Shown piece after piece: positions 15,859 through 22,798 of a DNA stretch of 36,383 bases (the first letter of the stretch is position 1; each line of letters starts with the position of its first letter). This DNA comes from Methylotenera sp. Its GTDB lineage: Bacteria; Pseudomonadota; Gammaproteobacteria; Burkholderiales; Methylophilaceae. The notes below the pieces were generated by a model that worked only from the letters and a program-made list of their open reading frames with translations, searched no databases and had not been told where the DNA came from. The translations under genes and the position numbers were made by a program. The stretch is taken from contig JAURWJ010000100.1 of the NCBI GenBank assembly GCA_030655015.1, forward strand, positions 1 through 36,383, written 5' to 3'.

Positions 15859-16521
15859 TCAGCTGGTTATTTGTGGCGATTTTAAATACTGCAAAAACCA
15901 TGCAGAGGCCTGATAAGCGACCTCTTCCAACGTGCCAGCTTCTTCAAACAAATGCGTAGCGCCAGGGATGATGGATATTTCTTTTTTGCTATGCATCAGG
16001 TTATAGGCATCGCGATTTAATGTAATCACCACATCATCTCGTCCGCCTACCAATAGCAATGTGGGTGACTTTACACTAGCCAAAAAATCCTGACCTGCCA
16101 GGTCTGGGCGGCCGCCGCGAGAAACAACGGCACCGATTTCAAAGCCAAGCACAGCCGCAGCTTGCAGTGCCGCAGCAGCGCCTGTACTCGCGCCAAAATA
16201 GCCAAGTGGTAACTTGTGCGTAACTGCTTCAGATGTTACCCAGCGCGTAGCCGCAAGCAGGCGCCTTGTAAGTAGCGGAATATCAAAGCGAGTTTGGTAG
16301 TTCATGTCTTCTTCTGCTGTGAGCAGATCCATTAGCAGTGTGCCGATGCCGTTATCACGCAACACCTGGGCAACATAATTGTTGCGCGGACTATGGCGAC
16401 TGCTGCCACTGCCATGGGCAAACAGAACCAAACTGCTGGCATTTTCTGGCAGATCCAGCATACCTTCGATATAAATATCATCGACTGGAATATGAACGAG
16501 TTTTTCAATTGCAGCTGACAT
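15859..16521 (-). CDS. alpha/beta hydrolase (dienelactone-hydrolase-like)
   Basis: 220 residues. The nucleophile elbow GYFGASTGAA places Ser at 112, an acidic residue in VGGRDDVV (161/162) and His at 189 (GATHLFEE) complete a plausible Ser-Asp-His triad. An oxyanion-type HGSGSSRHS stretch lies near residue 36. Esterase or hydrolase of unknown substrate in the cytoplasm (no signal peptide). It starts 14 bp after the radical SAM gene stop, so it is the last gene of the AmmeMemoRadiSam operon, convergent with the phosphoribosyltransferase gene. Confidence 0.88.
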   Translation of the reverse strand: MSAAIEKLVHIPVDDIYIEGMLDLPENASSLVLFAHGSGSSRHSPRNNYVAQVLRDNGIGTLLMDLLTAEEDMNYQTRFDIPLLTRRLLAATRWVTSEAVTHKLPLGYFGASTGAAAALQAAAVLGFEIGAVVSRGGRPDLAGQDFLASVKSPTLLLVGGRDDVVITLNRDAYNLMHSKKEISIIPGATHLFEEAGTLEEVAYQASAWFLQYLKSPQITS

Positions 16522-16535
16522 AATAACTTCCTGAC

Positions 16536-17621
16536 TTAAGCATGCGCCATGATGGTGATTGGAATGCGCTTTCTGCCGAAATTACCTGCCTGTTCCGCAA
16601 AACGTCCGGCGATGTGAGTAGCGCAATGTGGGCAAGTGCCGTCTTGAGTTAATCGATACTGGTTAATTTGATACCAGTCGCGCACGATGAGCGGCGTGTG
16701 GCAGCCTGGGCAGAAAGTTGTATCACCTTCTTGATTGTGCACATTGCCGGTATAAACATATTGCAGACCTTGTTTGATGGCGATATTGCGTGCGCGTACA
16801 AGGGTGGCAGGCGGGGTGGGTGGAATATCCGGCATTTTGTAATCAGGGTGGAACGCAGAGAAATGCAGCGGCACGTCAACACCCAATTCTTTTTTAATCC
16901 ATTGGCACATGGCGGTGATTTCTTCATCTGAGTCATTTTTACCTGGAATGAGCAACGTCGTGATTTCAAACCATACATTCGTTTCGTGTTTAAGATAACG
17001 CAAGGTATCGAGTACGGGTTGCAGATGCGCGCCAGTTAGCTTGAAATAAAAATCATCGGTAAATGCTTTCAGATCTACATTAGCGGCATCTATTTTTGCG
17101 TAAAAATCGCGTCGGGCTTGATCATGCATATAACCAGCGGTAACAGCCACGGTCTTAATGCCGCGTGCATGGCAGGCATCCGCCACGTCCATTGCGTATT
17201 CAGCAAAAATAACAGGGTCGTTATAGGTAAATGCCACGCTGTTGCAGCCATGTTTTTCTGCTGCAATCGCAATGTCTTCAGGCGAGGCCTGATCCATCAT
17301 TTTGTCCATATCCTTGGACTTACTGATGTCCCAGTTCTGGCAAAATTTGCATGCCAGATTGCAACCTGCCGTGCCGAATGACAGTACGCTACTGCCTGGG
17401 TAAAAATGATTCAGCGGTTTTTTTTCGATAGGGTCAATGCAGAAACCAGAAGAACGCCCGTACGTTGTAAGAATCATCTGGTCACCCTGACGCATGCGTA
17501 CAAAGCAGGCGCCGCGCTGACCTTCATGCAACTTACAATCACGCGGACAAAGGTCGCATTGCATGCGACCATCTTCAATCATGTGCCAGTAACGCGCTAA
17601 GTAATTTGAATTTTCAATCAT
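16536..17621 (-). CDS. AmmeMemoRadiSam system radical SAM enzyme
   Basis: 361 residues. The radical SAM cluster motif CNLACKFC has Cys at 87, 91 and 94. An N-terminal CDLCPRDCKL (Cys 22, 25, 29) and the C39 region suggest a second metal site, and the C-terminus carries two CxxC knuckles (CPGCHTP, CPHCATH) like a zinc ribbon. This family resembles pyruvate-formate-lyase activases and is encoded beside Memo and AMMECR1 across bacteria and archaea; the substrate of the trio is not established. It follows the AMMECR1 gene after 12 bp. Confidence 0.93.
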   Translation of the reverse strand: MIENSNYLARYWHMIEDGRMQCDLCPRDCKLHEGQRGACFVRMRQGDQMILTTYGRSSGFCIDPIEKKPLNHFYPGSSVLSFGTAGCNLACKFCQNWDISKSKDMDKMMDQASPEDIAIAAEKHGCNSVAFTYNDPVIFAEYAMDVADACHARGIKTVAVTAGYMHDQARRDFYAKIDAANVDLKAFTDDFYFKLTGAHLQPVLDTLRYLKHETNVWFEITTLLIPGKNDSDEEITAMCQWIKKELGVDVPLHFSAFHPDYKMPDIPPTPPATLVRARNIAIKQGLQYVYTGNVHNQEGDTTFCPGCHTPLIVRDWYQINQYRLTQDGTCPHCATHIAGRFAEQAGNFGRKRIPITIMAHA

Positions 17622-17633
17622 GTCTGCGACCTC

Positions 17634-18233
17634 TTACTTTAAGATTTTTACATCTTTTGTGATGTCTTTTTCTTTCCATTTGCTCACTGTGTAACGATAG
17701 AGTTTGACCTCATCATCCCAAAATCCAGACTGTAAGCCAGCTTTATGCTTTAGGTGCGCCATAAAAATATCAGCATCAGGCAGTTGCTCCCATACTTGCG
17801 GCAAAAAAGTGCTACGGTAGCGCCCAAATTCGAACACAACACCATCGATGCCTGGCTGTAATTGCGCCAGTGCGTCATGTTCATCAGAAAACGCCATGGC
17901 CTGCATCGCTGATAGCAGTGAAATTTCTATTTTGGTATGCGTTAGCTCTGCTTCAGTGATCGGCGAGAAACGCGGGTCACGGAAAGCGGCGGCTTCCGCA
18001 TTGGCTTTAACATCTATCAACAAAGGACGATGCGCTTCCAGCGTGCCGATACAGCCACGCAGTTGCTGGTTTTGAGTCAATGTTACAAAGCTTGCGCCTT
18101 TCTCGTGCAGCCATGGCAAATCTTTGGTAGTTTCGTTGTATGGTTTGCCAAATGCATCAAAAATAGCGGCACGTGCTATCGAAATGAGTACTTCCCCAGT
18201 GCTGTCAGTGGTACTTTCAGATATTTCAGTCAT
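17634..18233 (-). CDS. AMMECR1-domain protein (AmmeMemoRadiSam system protein A)
   Basis: I choose ATG 18233, which overlaps the Memo stop by 8 bases (ATGACTGA), over the longer frame from 18302; it gives 199 residues. The AMMECR1 domain shows its invariant LRGCIGT (58-64), AAFRDPRFSPI and VKLYRYTVSKWKE. Homologues include human AMMECR1; the molecular activity is unknown. Overlapping starts and stops with Memo indicate translational coupling and a shared complex or pathway. Confidence 0.94.
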   Translation of the reverse strand: MTEISESTTDSTGEVLISIARAAIFDAFGKPYNETTKDLPWLHEKGASFVTLTQNQQLRGCIGTLEAHRPLLIDVKANAEAAAFRDPRFSPITEAELTHTKIEISLLSAMQAMAFSDEHDALAQLQPGIDGVVFEFGRYRSTFLPQVWEQLPDADIFMAHLKHKAGLQSGFWDDEVKLYRYTVSKWKEKDITKDVKILK

Positions 18234-19032
18234 CGTTTGTTTCCTCTGTGAAAATAAACGAGGCATAGCCAACCACTTTATCCTTATCACCTGCGGTATC
18301 ACCAGAGTTACATAAATCCAATAGCTTGGGTTTTAAATGGTGTCGGCTAGCGGCTAGAATCAATCCATTAACGGGCGTGCCGCCACAGGCTTGCTGATGC
18401 GTTAATGAACCGTGCATGCCGAGGATATTTTGCACGGTTTCCTGATCAACTGACTGCGCCAATTTGTAGGGTAAGTAGTGAGATAAATCAGAGCTGACAA
18501 CAATCACAGTTTCTGGTCCACCCCATAGTAGGTTCAGTACTTCTGCCACCTCAGTGGGAGTAGCATCGCCCACAGCCAGAGGTACCAGTTTAAAATCATC
18601 GAGTACCGTTTGTAAAAAAGGTAATTGCACTTCAAGTGAGTGCTCTTGACCATGGGCGGCACGACTCACTACAACCTGACTCAACCCAGCGAGGGATGCA
18701 ATGGCTTCTTGGTCAACTGATATTTCACCTAGCGGTGTTGCAAAAGCATCGACATCTGGTAGAGCTAAGCCACGCACGGGTACGCGATGCACAGGCCCCA
18801 GCAAAACCACACGTTTGATTGATTCGCGCCCCTGTGTTAGGCGTGCATAAGCGATTGCTGCAGTTTGCCCAGAATAGATATAGCCAGCATGTGGAACAAT
18901 GATTGCCTTGGGATATGCATGACCGATAACCGCCGTTGCCGACGCTAGTAACGTTTTAATTTCATCTGTTAATATCTGTTTATTGCCTGAATAAAAAGCA
19001 CCAGCCACAGCAGGTTGACGGGTAGTGTGCAT
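18226..19032 (-). CDS. Memo-family protein (AmmeMemoRadiSam system protein B)
   Basis: 268 residues. Begins MHTTRQPAVAGAFYSGNKQI, the usual RxPAVAGxFYP-like start, with HAGYIYSG (His48), GPVHRVP, a VSSDLSHYLPY segment and a late GGTPVNGL loop. These supply the His/Asp/Cys residues of the MEMO1-type metal site, related to extradiol dioxygenases (family knowledge). It is the first gene of the minus-strand operon, with GGAGG about 8 bases upstream of the ATG. The divergent neighbour is the second DUF2934 gene. Confidence 0.94.
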   Translation of the reverse strand: MHTTRQPAVAGAFYSGNKQILTDEIKTLLASATAVIGHAYPKAIIVPHAGYIYSGQTAAIAYARLTQGRESIKRVVLLGPVHRVPVRGLALPDVDAFATPLGEISVDQEAIASLAGLSQVVVSRAAHGQEHSLEVQLPFLQTVLDDFKLVPLAVGDATPTEVAEVLNLLWGGPETVIVVSSDLSHYLPYKLAQSVDQETVQNILGMHGSLTHQQACGGTPVNGLILAASRHHLKPKLLDLCNSGDTAGDKDKVVGYASFIFTEETNDD

Positions 19033-19105
19033 AACGAACCTCCACTGGATAACAATTTGATTCTTATGCTTATAATGGGGGTTAACTTGCAGTTTTTCAA
19101 TCGTA

Positions 19106-19136
19106 TAAGGGTTTGCCCTTACGTGCTTGCACTAAT
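19106..19136. repeat. 31-bp double-palindrome repeat, copy 2
   Basis: TAAGGGTTTGCCCTTACGTG followed by CTTGCACTAAT, differing from copy 1 (12772-12802) at two positions. It lies between the Memo gene and the second DUF2934 gene, in the same orientation relative to DUF2934 as copy 1. Confidence 0.8.
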
Positions 19137-19264
19137 TTACGCGTTTTGATTAATAAAGTAGATTACACGCTTCGACAATGCGCTCGAAGTGATGTTCTAT
19201 TGCAAAAATCTCACCCCTGGATTTATGAGCATTGACTTTTACGCCATATTCAATAGGAGGCATG

Positions 19265-19474
19265 ATGGAACTTTTAAAAGCAACGCAGGTAAGCGGTAAA
19301 AACCCTATTCCTATTTTCGGTATTCAATCCAAGACTGAAACCAATCAAGAATCTAGCGTCGCAGACAGATGCGCTCGCATTGCTATATGTGCTTATCATA
19401 AAGCGGAAGCTAGAGGTTTTGAGCCTGGCCATGAGATTGATGACTGGCTAGCCGCAGAAACGGAGGTGGAATGA
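19265..19474 (+). CDS. DUF2934 family protein, copy 2
   Basis: Two adjacent ATGs (19262, 19265) follow AGGAGG; the second has the better spacing and gives 69 residues. The frame could be extended to TTG 19232 but without reason. The C-terminal motif RIAICAYHKAEARGFEPGHE then IDDWLAAE is DUF2934, and the N-terminus (LLKATQVSGKNPI) resembles copy 1 (SLKTTKVSRKKPI), so the two are paralogues. Its stop overlaps the ATG of the PAS-domain gene. Function unknown. Confidence 0.85.
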   Translation: MELLKATQVSGKNPIPIFGIQSKTETNQESSVADRCARIAICAYHKAEARGFEPGHEIDDWLAAETEVE

Positions 19475-19908
19475 TGAGAGTCTCGAATGTGAAATATCAA
19501 GTTAACTCAAACGTCATTGCAGCAAGTGTTGATGTTGAAGATATTGCTAGTGCTGGCAATTATTGTCAAAGTGAAGAGGAGACGGCAGTCCTGACACTCT
19601 ACGATAATGGCCTGATTTGTGAATGCAATAAAGCGGCGGCAGAATTGTTGGATTGCATGCCTAATAAACTGACTTGGCAGCCTATATCAAAGTTTTTGCC
19701 ATGGCTGGCGGAGACGCCGTTGATGCAGGGCAAAAGCATTAATCCTAACTTACGCTTTCTATCTCATATTGGTTACAGTTTTGAGGTGGTTGGTATGAGT
19801 GGGGTGCACTTTGCCTGCACGTTATTTTTTAACGAAATTGAAAACTTTGGCAGACATTATCTGCGACTTATTTTCAGGCCAATTACGCAGGAGTATGCCG
19901 TAGCTTGA
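19471..19908 (+). CDS. PAS-domain protein without visible output domain
   Basis: 145 residues, starting in an ATGATG that overlaps the DUF2934 stop. The middle part reads ETAVLTLYDNGLICECNKAA then AELLDC, the start of a PAS fold, and ends with the strand-rich VHFACTLFFNEIENFGRHYLRLIFRP. No kinase, GGDEF, HTH or membrane segment is present, so it would act as a stand-alone sensor or a protein-interaction module. Co-translation with DUF2934 suggests the two work together (inference). Confidence 0.75.
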   Translation: MMRVSNVKYQVNSNVIAASVDVEDIASAGNYCQSEEETAVLTLYDNGLICECNKAAAELLDCMPNKLTWQPISKFLPWLAETPLMQGKSINPNLRFLSHIGYSFEVVGMSGVHFACTLFFNEIENFGRHYLRLIFRPITQEYAVA

Positions 19909-20013
19909 GTGGTTGCATCGTAAGTAAAATCGTTTTTCCTCACTATTGTTTATTTTCATTGAATTTGAACTAAAGTGTGTTGTTAGCGAGGTCTAACAGA
20001 TTTTGCTTGAGTG

Positions 20014-20226
20014 TTAGAGCTGATCTCGAGTTTTACTCTGTGGTTTTTTTGACGGTTCAGCGTCCTCATTGCCAAATTCAAGCCAGTCATTTCCAAACAA
20101 CTCAATTGGATGCTGTGTACGGTCTGAACCGTTACCGCATTTCATGGAGTCAGTCGAGCAGTACTTATCGCAACCCCAGCAGATCCGCTCTGGGTGACTT
20201 GGATGTGTTGGGAATTTTTTAGCCAT
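20014..20226 (-). CDS. DUF3079 family protein
   Basis: 70 residues: MAKKFPTHPSHPERICWGCD, then KYCSTDSMKCGNGSDRTQHP and ELFGNDWLEFG. The four Cys (CWGCDKYC and KCGNG) and His residues suggest a small metal-binding protein; this is the DUF3079 pattern, function unknown. The ATG sits inside GTTAGATG, which matches an integron core site read on this strand, and the TAA stop lies inside another GTTAG-type site (20013-20019). These traits are shared with the cassette genes to the right, so it may be a former or outermost cassette. Confidence 0.85.
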   Translation of the reverse strand: MAKKFPTHPSHPERICWGCDKYCSTDSMKCGNGSDRTQHPIELFGNDWLEFGNEDAEPSKKPQSKTRDQL

Positions 20227-20304
20227 CTAACATTAATTAGTAGTTATGTAGAATGAAATTAGAAAGGTCGATCATACTCGTAAAACGGGTGTTAGGATGA
20301 TTTT

Positions 20305-20343
20305 GCTTAACAGGTAGGGAAAGCCCCTAGAGATGGGTTAGGC
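20305..20343 (-). repeat. possible short attC-like site after the oxidoreductase gene
   Basis: On the minus strand the site begins GCCTAAC and ends GTTAAGC, both perfect matches to integron core boxes (RYYYAAC and GTTRRRY), with an internal CTAGGG/CCCTA stem. The gene stop codon lies inside the first box, as in the clear cassettes. At 39 bp it is shorter than usual attC sites. Confidence 0.4.
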
Positions 20344-20916
20344 TGTTTTTGCATGCTGCTTGACCTGATGTAACCATTTTTCACGTTGCGCTGGTGAAGC
20401 ATAGCGAATAGGACCAAGCGAAGTAATTTTAACGGGTTTAATGCCACAAAACTCCAAAATGGTTTTTTTGATTTGATTGTGTCCTGGCATTTTGTAAACC
20501 AGCCAGTAATACCAAGGCGGTGTGTCCATTGTGACAATGGCATGAGCACTGCGCCCCACTAGCAGCCTATCCCAGAGCTGCGAATTGTCGCGATACTTAA
20601 AGGCATACCCCGGTAATAGCACGCGGTCAAATAGCCCCTTGAGCAACGAAGGCATAGAACCCCACCAGATGGGATAAACAAAAACCAGATGATTTGCCCA
20701 AGTAATTGCGTCTTGGATTTCTTTTAGGCTAGGCTCAAGCGCCTGTATTTTGTTGTAGCCATGATGCAGTGTTGCATCAAATGCAACTTCACCAAGCTTA
20801 AAGAACTTGACGCTATGGCCTGCCTCTTCGGCGGCTTGCACGTAAGTAGCGGCAAGAGCACCGCAATAACTGCTTGAGTCAGGGTGACCCAAGATAACTG
20901 TGATATTTTTAGACAT
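20338..20916 (-). CDS. NAD(P)H oxidoreductase, flavodoxin-fold (Flavodoxin_2 family)
   Basis: 192 residues. The N-terminus ITVILGHPDSSSYCGALAAT is the FMN phosphate-binding loop of the NQO/YwrO/KefF type, and LVFVYPIWWGSMPSLLKGLFDRVLLPGYAF contains the conserved flavin-contacting WWG segment. GPIRYASPAQREKWL closes the domain. It probably reduces quinones or related compounds with NAD(P)H in the cytoplasm. The stop codon lies in a GTTAGGC box (20337-20343), so it may be an integron cassette gene, although it is a normal-looking enzyme. Confidence 0.9.
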   Translation of the reverse strand: MSKNITVILGHPDSSSYCGALAATYVQAAEEAGHSVKFFKLGEVAFDATLHHGYNKIQALEPSLKEIQDAITWANHLVFVYPIWWGSMPSLLKGLFDRVLLPGYAFKYRDNSQLWDRLLVGRSAHAIVTMDTPPWYYWLVYKMPGHNQIKKTILEFCGIKPVKITSLGPIRYASPAQREKWLHQVKQHAKTA

Positions 20917-21006
20917 AGAACCTTTGTTTTTTTAAGCCTCAAAGAGAAATTAGAGCAATGAAATTGGGGGCATAGGATATCTGTTCTGCGTTCTGCCTGT
21001 AACGTA

Positions 21007-21075
21007 GCACTAACCAGGCGCGGCACGGAAAGCTGAAAAATAAAACCGCATTATGACCGCGCTCCGGTTGAGCGC
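21007..21075 (-). repeat. probable attC site after the histidine phosphatase gene
   Basis: On the minus strand it begins GCGCTCAACCGGAGCGCGG and ends CCGCGCCTGGTTAGTGC. The first box GCTCAAC matches RYYYAAC; the last box is GTTAGTG, one base off GTTRRRY. The arms pair as CCGCGC/GCGCGG and CCGG/CTGG with unpaired bases, as attC arms do. The stop codon of the phosphatase gene lies in its loop. Confidence 0.6.
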
Positions 21076-21641
21076 AATGTTTTGCTGTACTCATATACCC
21101 CAAACTCCCCGTATTTCTTGCCTGGATTTGATGGACCTTGCCAACCACTGGATAGCAATTCTTTTGCAATGTAACGATTGACCATGCCATGACCTACTAA
21201 AAGCACCGAACCATGCTCTTGAGCAATTTGTCTGAGTTTTTCAGTTGCGCCTGTTGCCCTAAGTTTTGCGGAGCTAAAGGATTCACTATTGCGAGAGAAA
21301 CCCAAAAACCAAAGTGTTCTAAATATTACAGCCCAAGTATCTGGTGAAAGTTTAGGAAATGACCATCCTGCATAAGGCAACCCCATTTCCCTAAATATGG
21401 ACTCCGTGTAATGTACTTTCTTTATACCTAGTGCTTTTGCTGATTCGATTGAGCGTGGTAGATCGCTACAAACAATGGCATTGCAATTAGTAACTGCCTC
21501 AGTTGCCTCCCTTGGTGGCTGCGATTCTTTTTTAATGCCGACAGAATTATAGGATTCAATCCATTGATGCAGCTCACTTGCTTTCAACTTTCCCCAAGAG
21601 GAAATGTCAGGTTTTCCATGTCTGATAAGTATGATTTTCAT
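21051..21641 (-). CDS. histidine phosphatase superfamily protein
   Basis: 196 residues. The N-terminal IILIRHGKPD places the catalytic RHG at residues 7-9; CSDLPRSIESAKAL (58-71) supplies the second Arg and LLVGHGMVNRYI the second His (151). Acidic residues lie in SIFREMGLP. It is a phosphoglycerate-mutase-like phosphatase; substrate unknown. The stop is within the probable attC at 21007-21075, and the gene starts 170 bp left of the attC of the next cassette, so it is likely integron cargo. One 90-bp palindrome lies just upstream of its start. Confidence 0.88.
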   Translation of the reverse strand: MKIILIRHGKPDISSWGKLKASELHQWIESYNSVGIKKESQPPREATEAVTNCNAIVCSDLPRSIESAKALGIKKVHYTESIFREMGLPYAGWSFPKLSPDTWAVIFRTLWFLGFSRNSESFSSAKLRATGATEKLRQIAQEHGSVLLVGHGMVNRYIAKELLSSGWQGPSNPGKKYGEFGVYEYSKTLRSTGARS

Positions 21642-21673
21642 CGAAACCTTCTTTTAGAAACATAACTTACAGT

Positions 21674-21763
21674 GCGGTAGGTTGGGCTAAATGCAATGAA
21701 GCCCAACAATAAACGATGCCTTGAATGTTGGGCTTCGCTATCGCTCTGCCCAACCTACCGTGC
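21674..21763. repeat. 90-bp palindromic repeat, copy 1
   Basis: Outer arms GCGGTAGGTTGGGC and GCCCAACCTACCG form one long stem, with a second inverted pair inside (GAAGCCCAAC / GTTGGGCTTC). It differs from copy 2 (22424-22513) at only four positions, and the two are exactly 750 bp apart in the same orientation. Confidence 0.9.
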
Positions 21764-21807
21764 TTGGGTGTGCGTTGGATTTTTTGGTTTTTAGGGTTTT
21801 TCTACAG

Positions 21808-21866
21808 CCTCAACGTTTAAAGTAAGAGGCTCGCTTAGCGCGCCCCACTTGATGGATGGGTTAAGG
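21808..21866 (-). repeat. attC site after the BrnT/BrnA cassette
   Basis: 59 bp. On the minus strand it begins CCTTAAC and ends AAACGTTGAGG, the last box being one base off GTTRRRY. The inner arms AAGTGGGGC and GCCTCTTACTT pair imperfectly around a CGCGCTAAGCG-type loop. The BrnA stop codon is inside it, and its right-hand sequence pattern (AACGTTTAAAGTAAGAGGC on +) matches the other attC sites here. Confidence 0.8.
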
Positions 21867-22086
21867 CGGCCTTTTCAAGACGTTCAGCAAGCCACACCTT
21901 AATGATAGACTGCCTAGTAACCCCAAGCTTACCTGCTTCTCTGTCTAAGGATTCAATCATCCATGTTGGAAAATCAACATTCACGCGTTTCTGCTCTTGC
22001 AAAACACGCTTTGCTTTTGAAATATCGAGTAAAGATGTAATGTCAACATCTTCGTCAAATTGCTTTTCAAAGTTTTTAGCTTTCAT
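21835..22086 (-). CDS. brnA: BrnA-type antitoxin, ribbon-helix-helix
   Basis: 83 residues. The C-terminal half contains VNVDFPTWMIESLDREAGKL then GVTRQSIIKVWLAERLE, the CopG/RHH DNA-binding fold of BrnA antitoxins, preceded by an acidic toxin-binding N-terminus. The ATG overlaps the end of brnT by 11 bases. BrnA neutralises BrnT and represses the operon, probably at the palindrome 22340-22356. The last codons (about THPSSGAR) lie within the attC site, so the C-terminus may have been set by the cassette. Confidence 0.9.
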   Translation of the reverse strand: MKAKNFEKQFDEDVDITSLLDISKAKRVLQEQKRVNVDFPTWMIESLDREAGKLGVTRQSIIKVWLAERLEKAALTHPSSGAR

Positions 22087-22336
22087 ATAATGCCACCTCC
22101 TCGGTGCGTGAGCGACGAACAGAAATAAGCCGAATACTTGCGCCTCTGTAGGTGATAACCGCCGACCAATGTTTTGCGTTAATCAGTCCTATCATTAGGT
22201 ATCTTGGCTCATCTTCGGTTTTAGCGGGAATTTCCAATAGTCTTGGATCACTCCATAAATTTTGTGCATCAACAAAGTTGATGCCATGTTTCACGAGATT
22301 AGCCTGACTTTTCGTTTCGTCAAATTCAAATGCTAT
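22076..22336 (-). CDS. brnT: BrnT-type toxin with apparent non-standard start codon
   Basis: The reading frame is clearly BrnT: AFEFDETKSQANLVKHGINF, then DEPRYLMIGL, SAVITYRGASIRLISVRRS and RTEEVALYES. BrnT is an RNase-like toxin of the RelE fold class that inhibits translation. The obvious GTG at 22294 would drop the conserved FEFDETKSQANL start. The frame reaches back to a stop at 22358-22360, and the only start-like codons before GCATTTGAA are ATA (22334-22336) or ATT (22349-22351). I take ATA as the working start (86 residues). Promoter-proximal, leaderless translation is likely. Confidence 0.85.
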   Translation of the reverse strand: MAFEFDETKSQANLVKHGINFVDAQNLWSDPRLLEIPAKTEDEPRYLMIGLINAKHWSAVITYRGASIRLISVRRSRTEEVALYES

Positions 22337-22339
22337 CCT

Positions 22340-22356
22340 GGTATATAAAATATACC
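22340..22356. promoter_or_regulatory. palindromic operator candidate of brnTA
   Basis: GGTATATAAAATATACC is a perfect 7-bp inverted repeat with a 3-base centre, immediately upstream of brnT. It overlaps the only plausible -10 region on the minus strand, with TTGATT about 17 bases upstream. It is the expected place for BrnA/BrnT autorepression. Confidence 0.6.
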
Positions 22357-22360
22357 TTTA

Positions 22361-22381
22361 TTGCACTAAAATCAAGTGCAA
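22361..22381. promoter_or_regulatory. second inverted repeat in the brnTA promoter region
   Basis: TTGCACT and AGTGCAA form perfect 7-bp arms with a 7-base spacer, between the operator palindrome and the cassette boundary at 22391. It could be another binding site near the -35 region. Confidence 0.4.
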
Positions 22382-22390
22382 AACGAGGTG

Positions 22391-22425
22391 CTCTAACGTT
22401 CAAGGTAAGAGGCGCACGGTAGCGC
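22391..22425 (-). repeat. broken attC half-site
   Basis: CTCTAACGTTCAAGGTAAGA followed by GGCGCACGGTAGCGC repeats the right half of the attC at 21808-21866 (CTCAACGTTTAAAGTAAGAG). The matching second half is not found; a 90-bp palindrome starts at 22424, directly where the loop would be. It marks the upstream border of the brnTA cassette. Confidence 0.65.
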
Positions 22426-22513
22426 GGTAGGTTGGGCTGAATGCAACGAAGCCCAATAATAAACGATGCCTTGAATGTTGGGCTTCACTATCGCTCTGCC
22501 CAACCTACCGTGC
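22424..22513. repeat. 90-bp palindromic repeat, copy 2
   Basis: Same structure as 21674-21763, four differences. It has apparently inserted into or beside the attC of the 216-residue protein gene. Confidence 0.9.
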
Positions 22514-22633
22514 TATAAATAGGGATGTGAGCGACCATTATTATTTGCATTCAAAGAGGGGCTTACGCTACGCCAAGTCAAGTAGCAGTGAAGTTTGTAA
22601 CAATCAATACCCAATTAAATATAGGCGATTTTT

Positions 22634-22774
22634 GTAGGATGGGGTTTCACTCAAAATAAAAAGCTTGTTTATAAGCGACTATATTCTGTGGGGAAGCCAA
22701 ATGCTGGCTTAACCCCACGCGGGATATGCAAATTTAATCATTGCAACGCGTGGGTCACAAGTGACCCACCCTAC
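22634..22774. mobile_element. 141-bp palindromic miniature element
   Basis: Ends GTAGGATGGG and CCCACCCTAC are inverted repeats with one mismatch. Inside are the hairpins GTGGGGAAGCCA/TGGCTTAACCCCAC (22688-22718) and GTGGGTCAC/GTGACCCAC (22750-22769). There is no coding frame. It fills the gap between the broken attC and the 216-residue protein gene, together with about 120 bp (22514-22633) in which I see nothing else. Confidence 0.65.
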
Positions 22775-22798
22775 TGGGCTTTCGACATGCTTGGCAGT

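Noticed and set aside
21674-21763. The 90-bp palindrome as an attC site
   Set aside because: Its arms are almost fully symmetrical and lack GTTRRRY core boxes; attC sites here have different ends.
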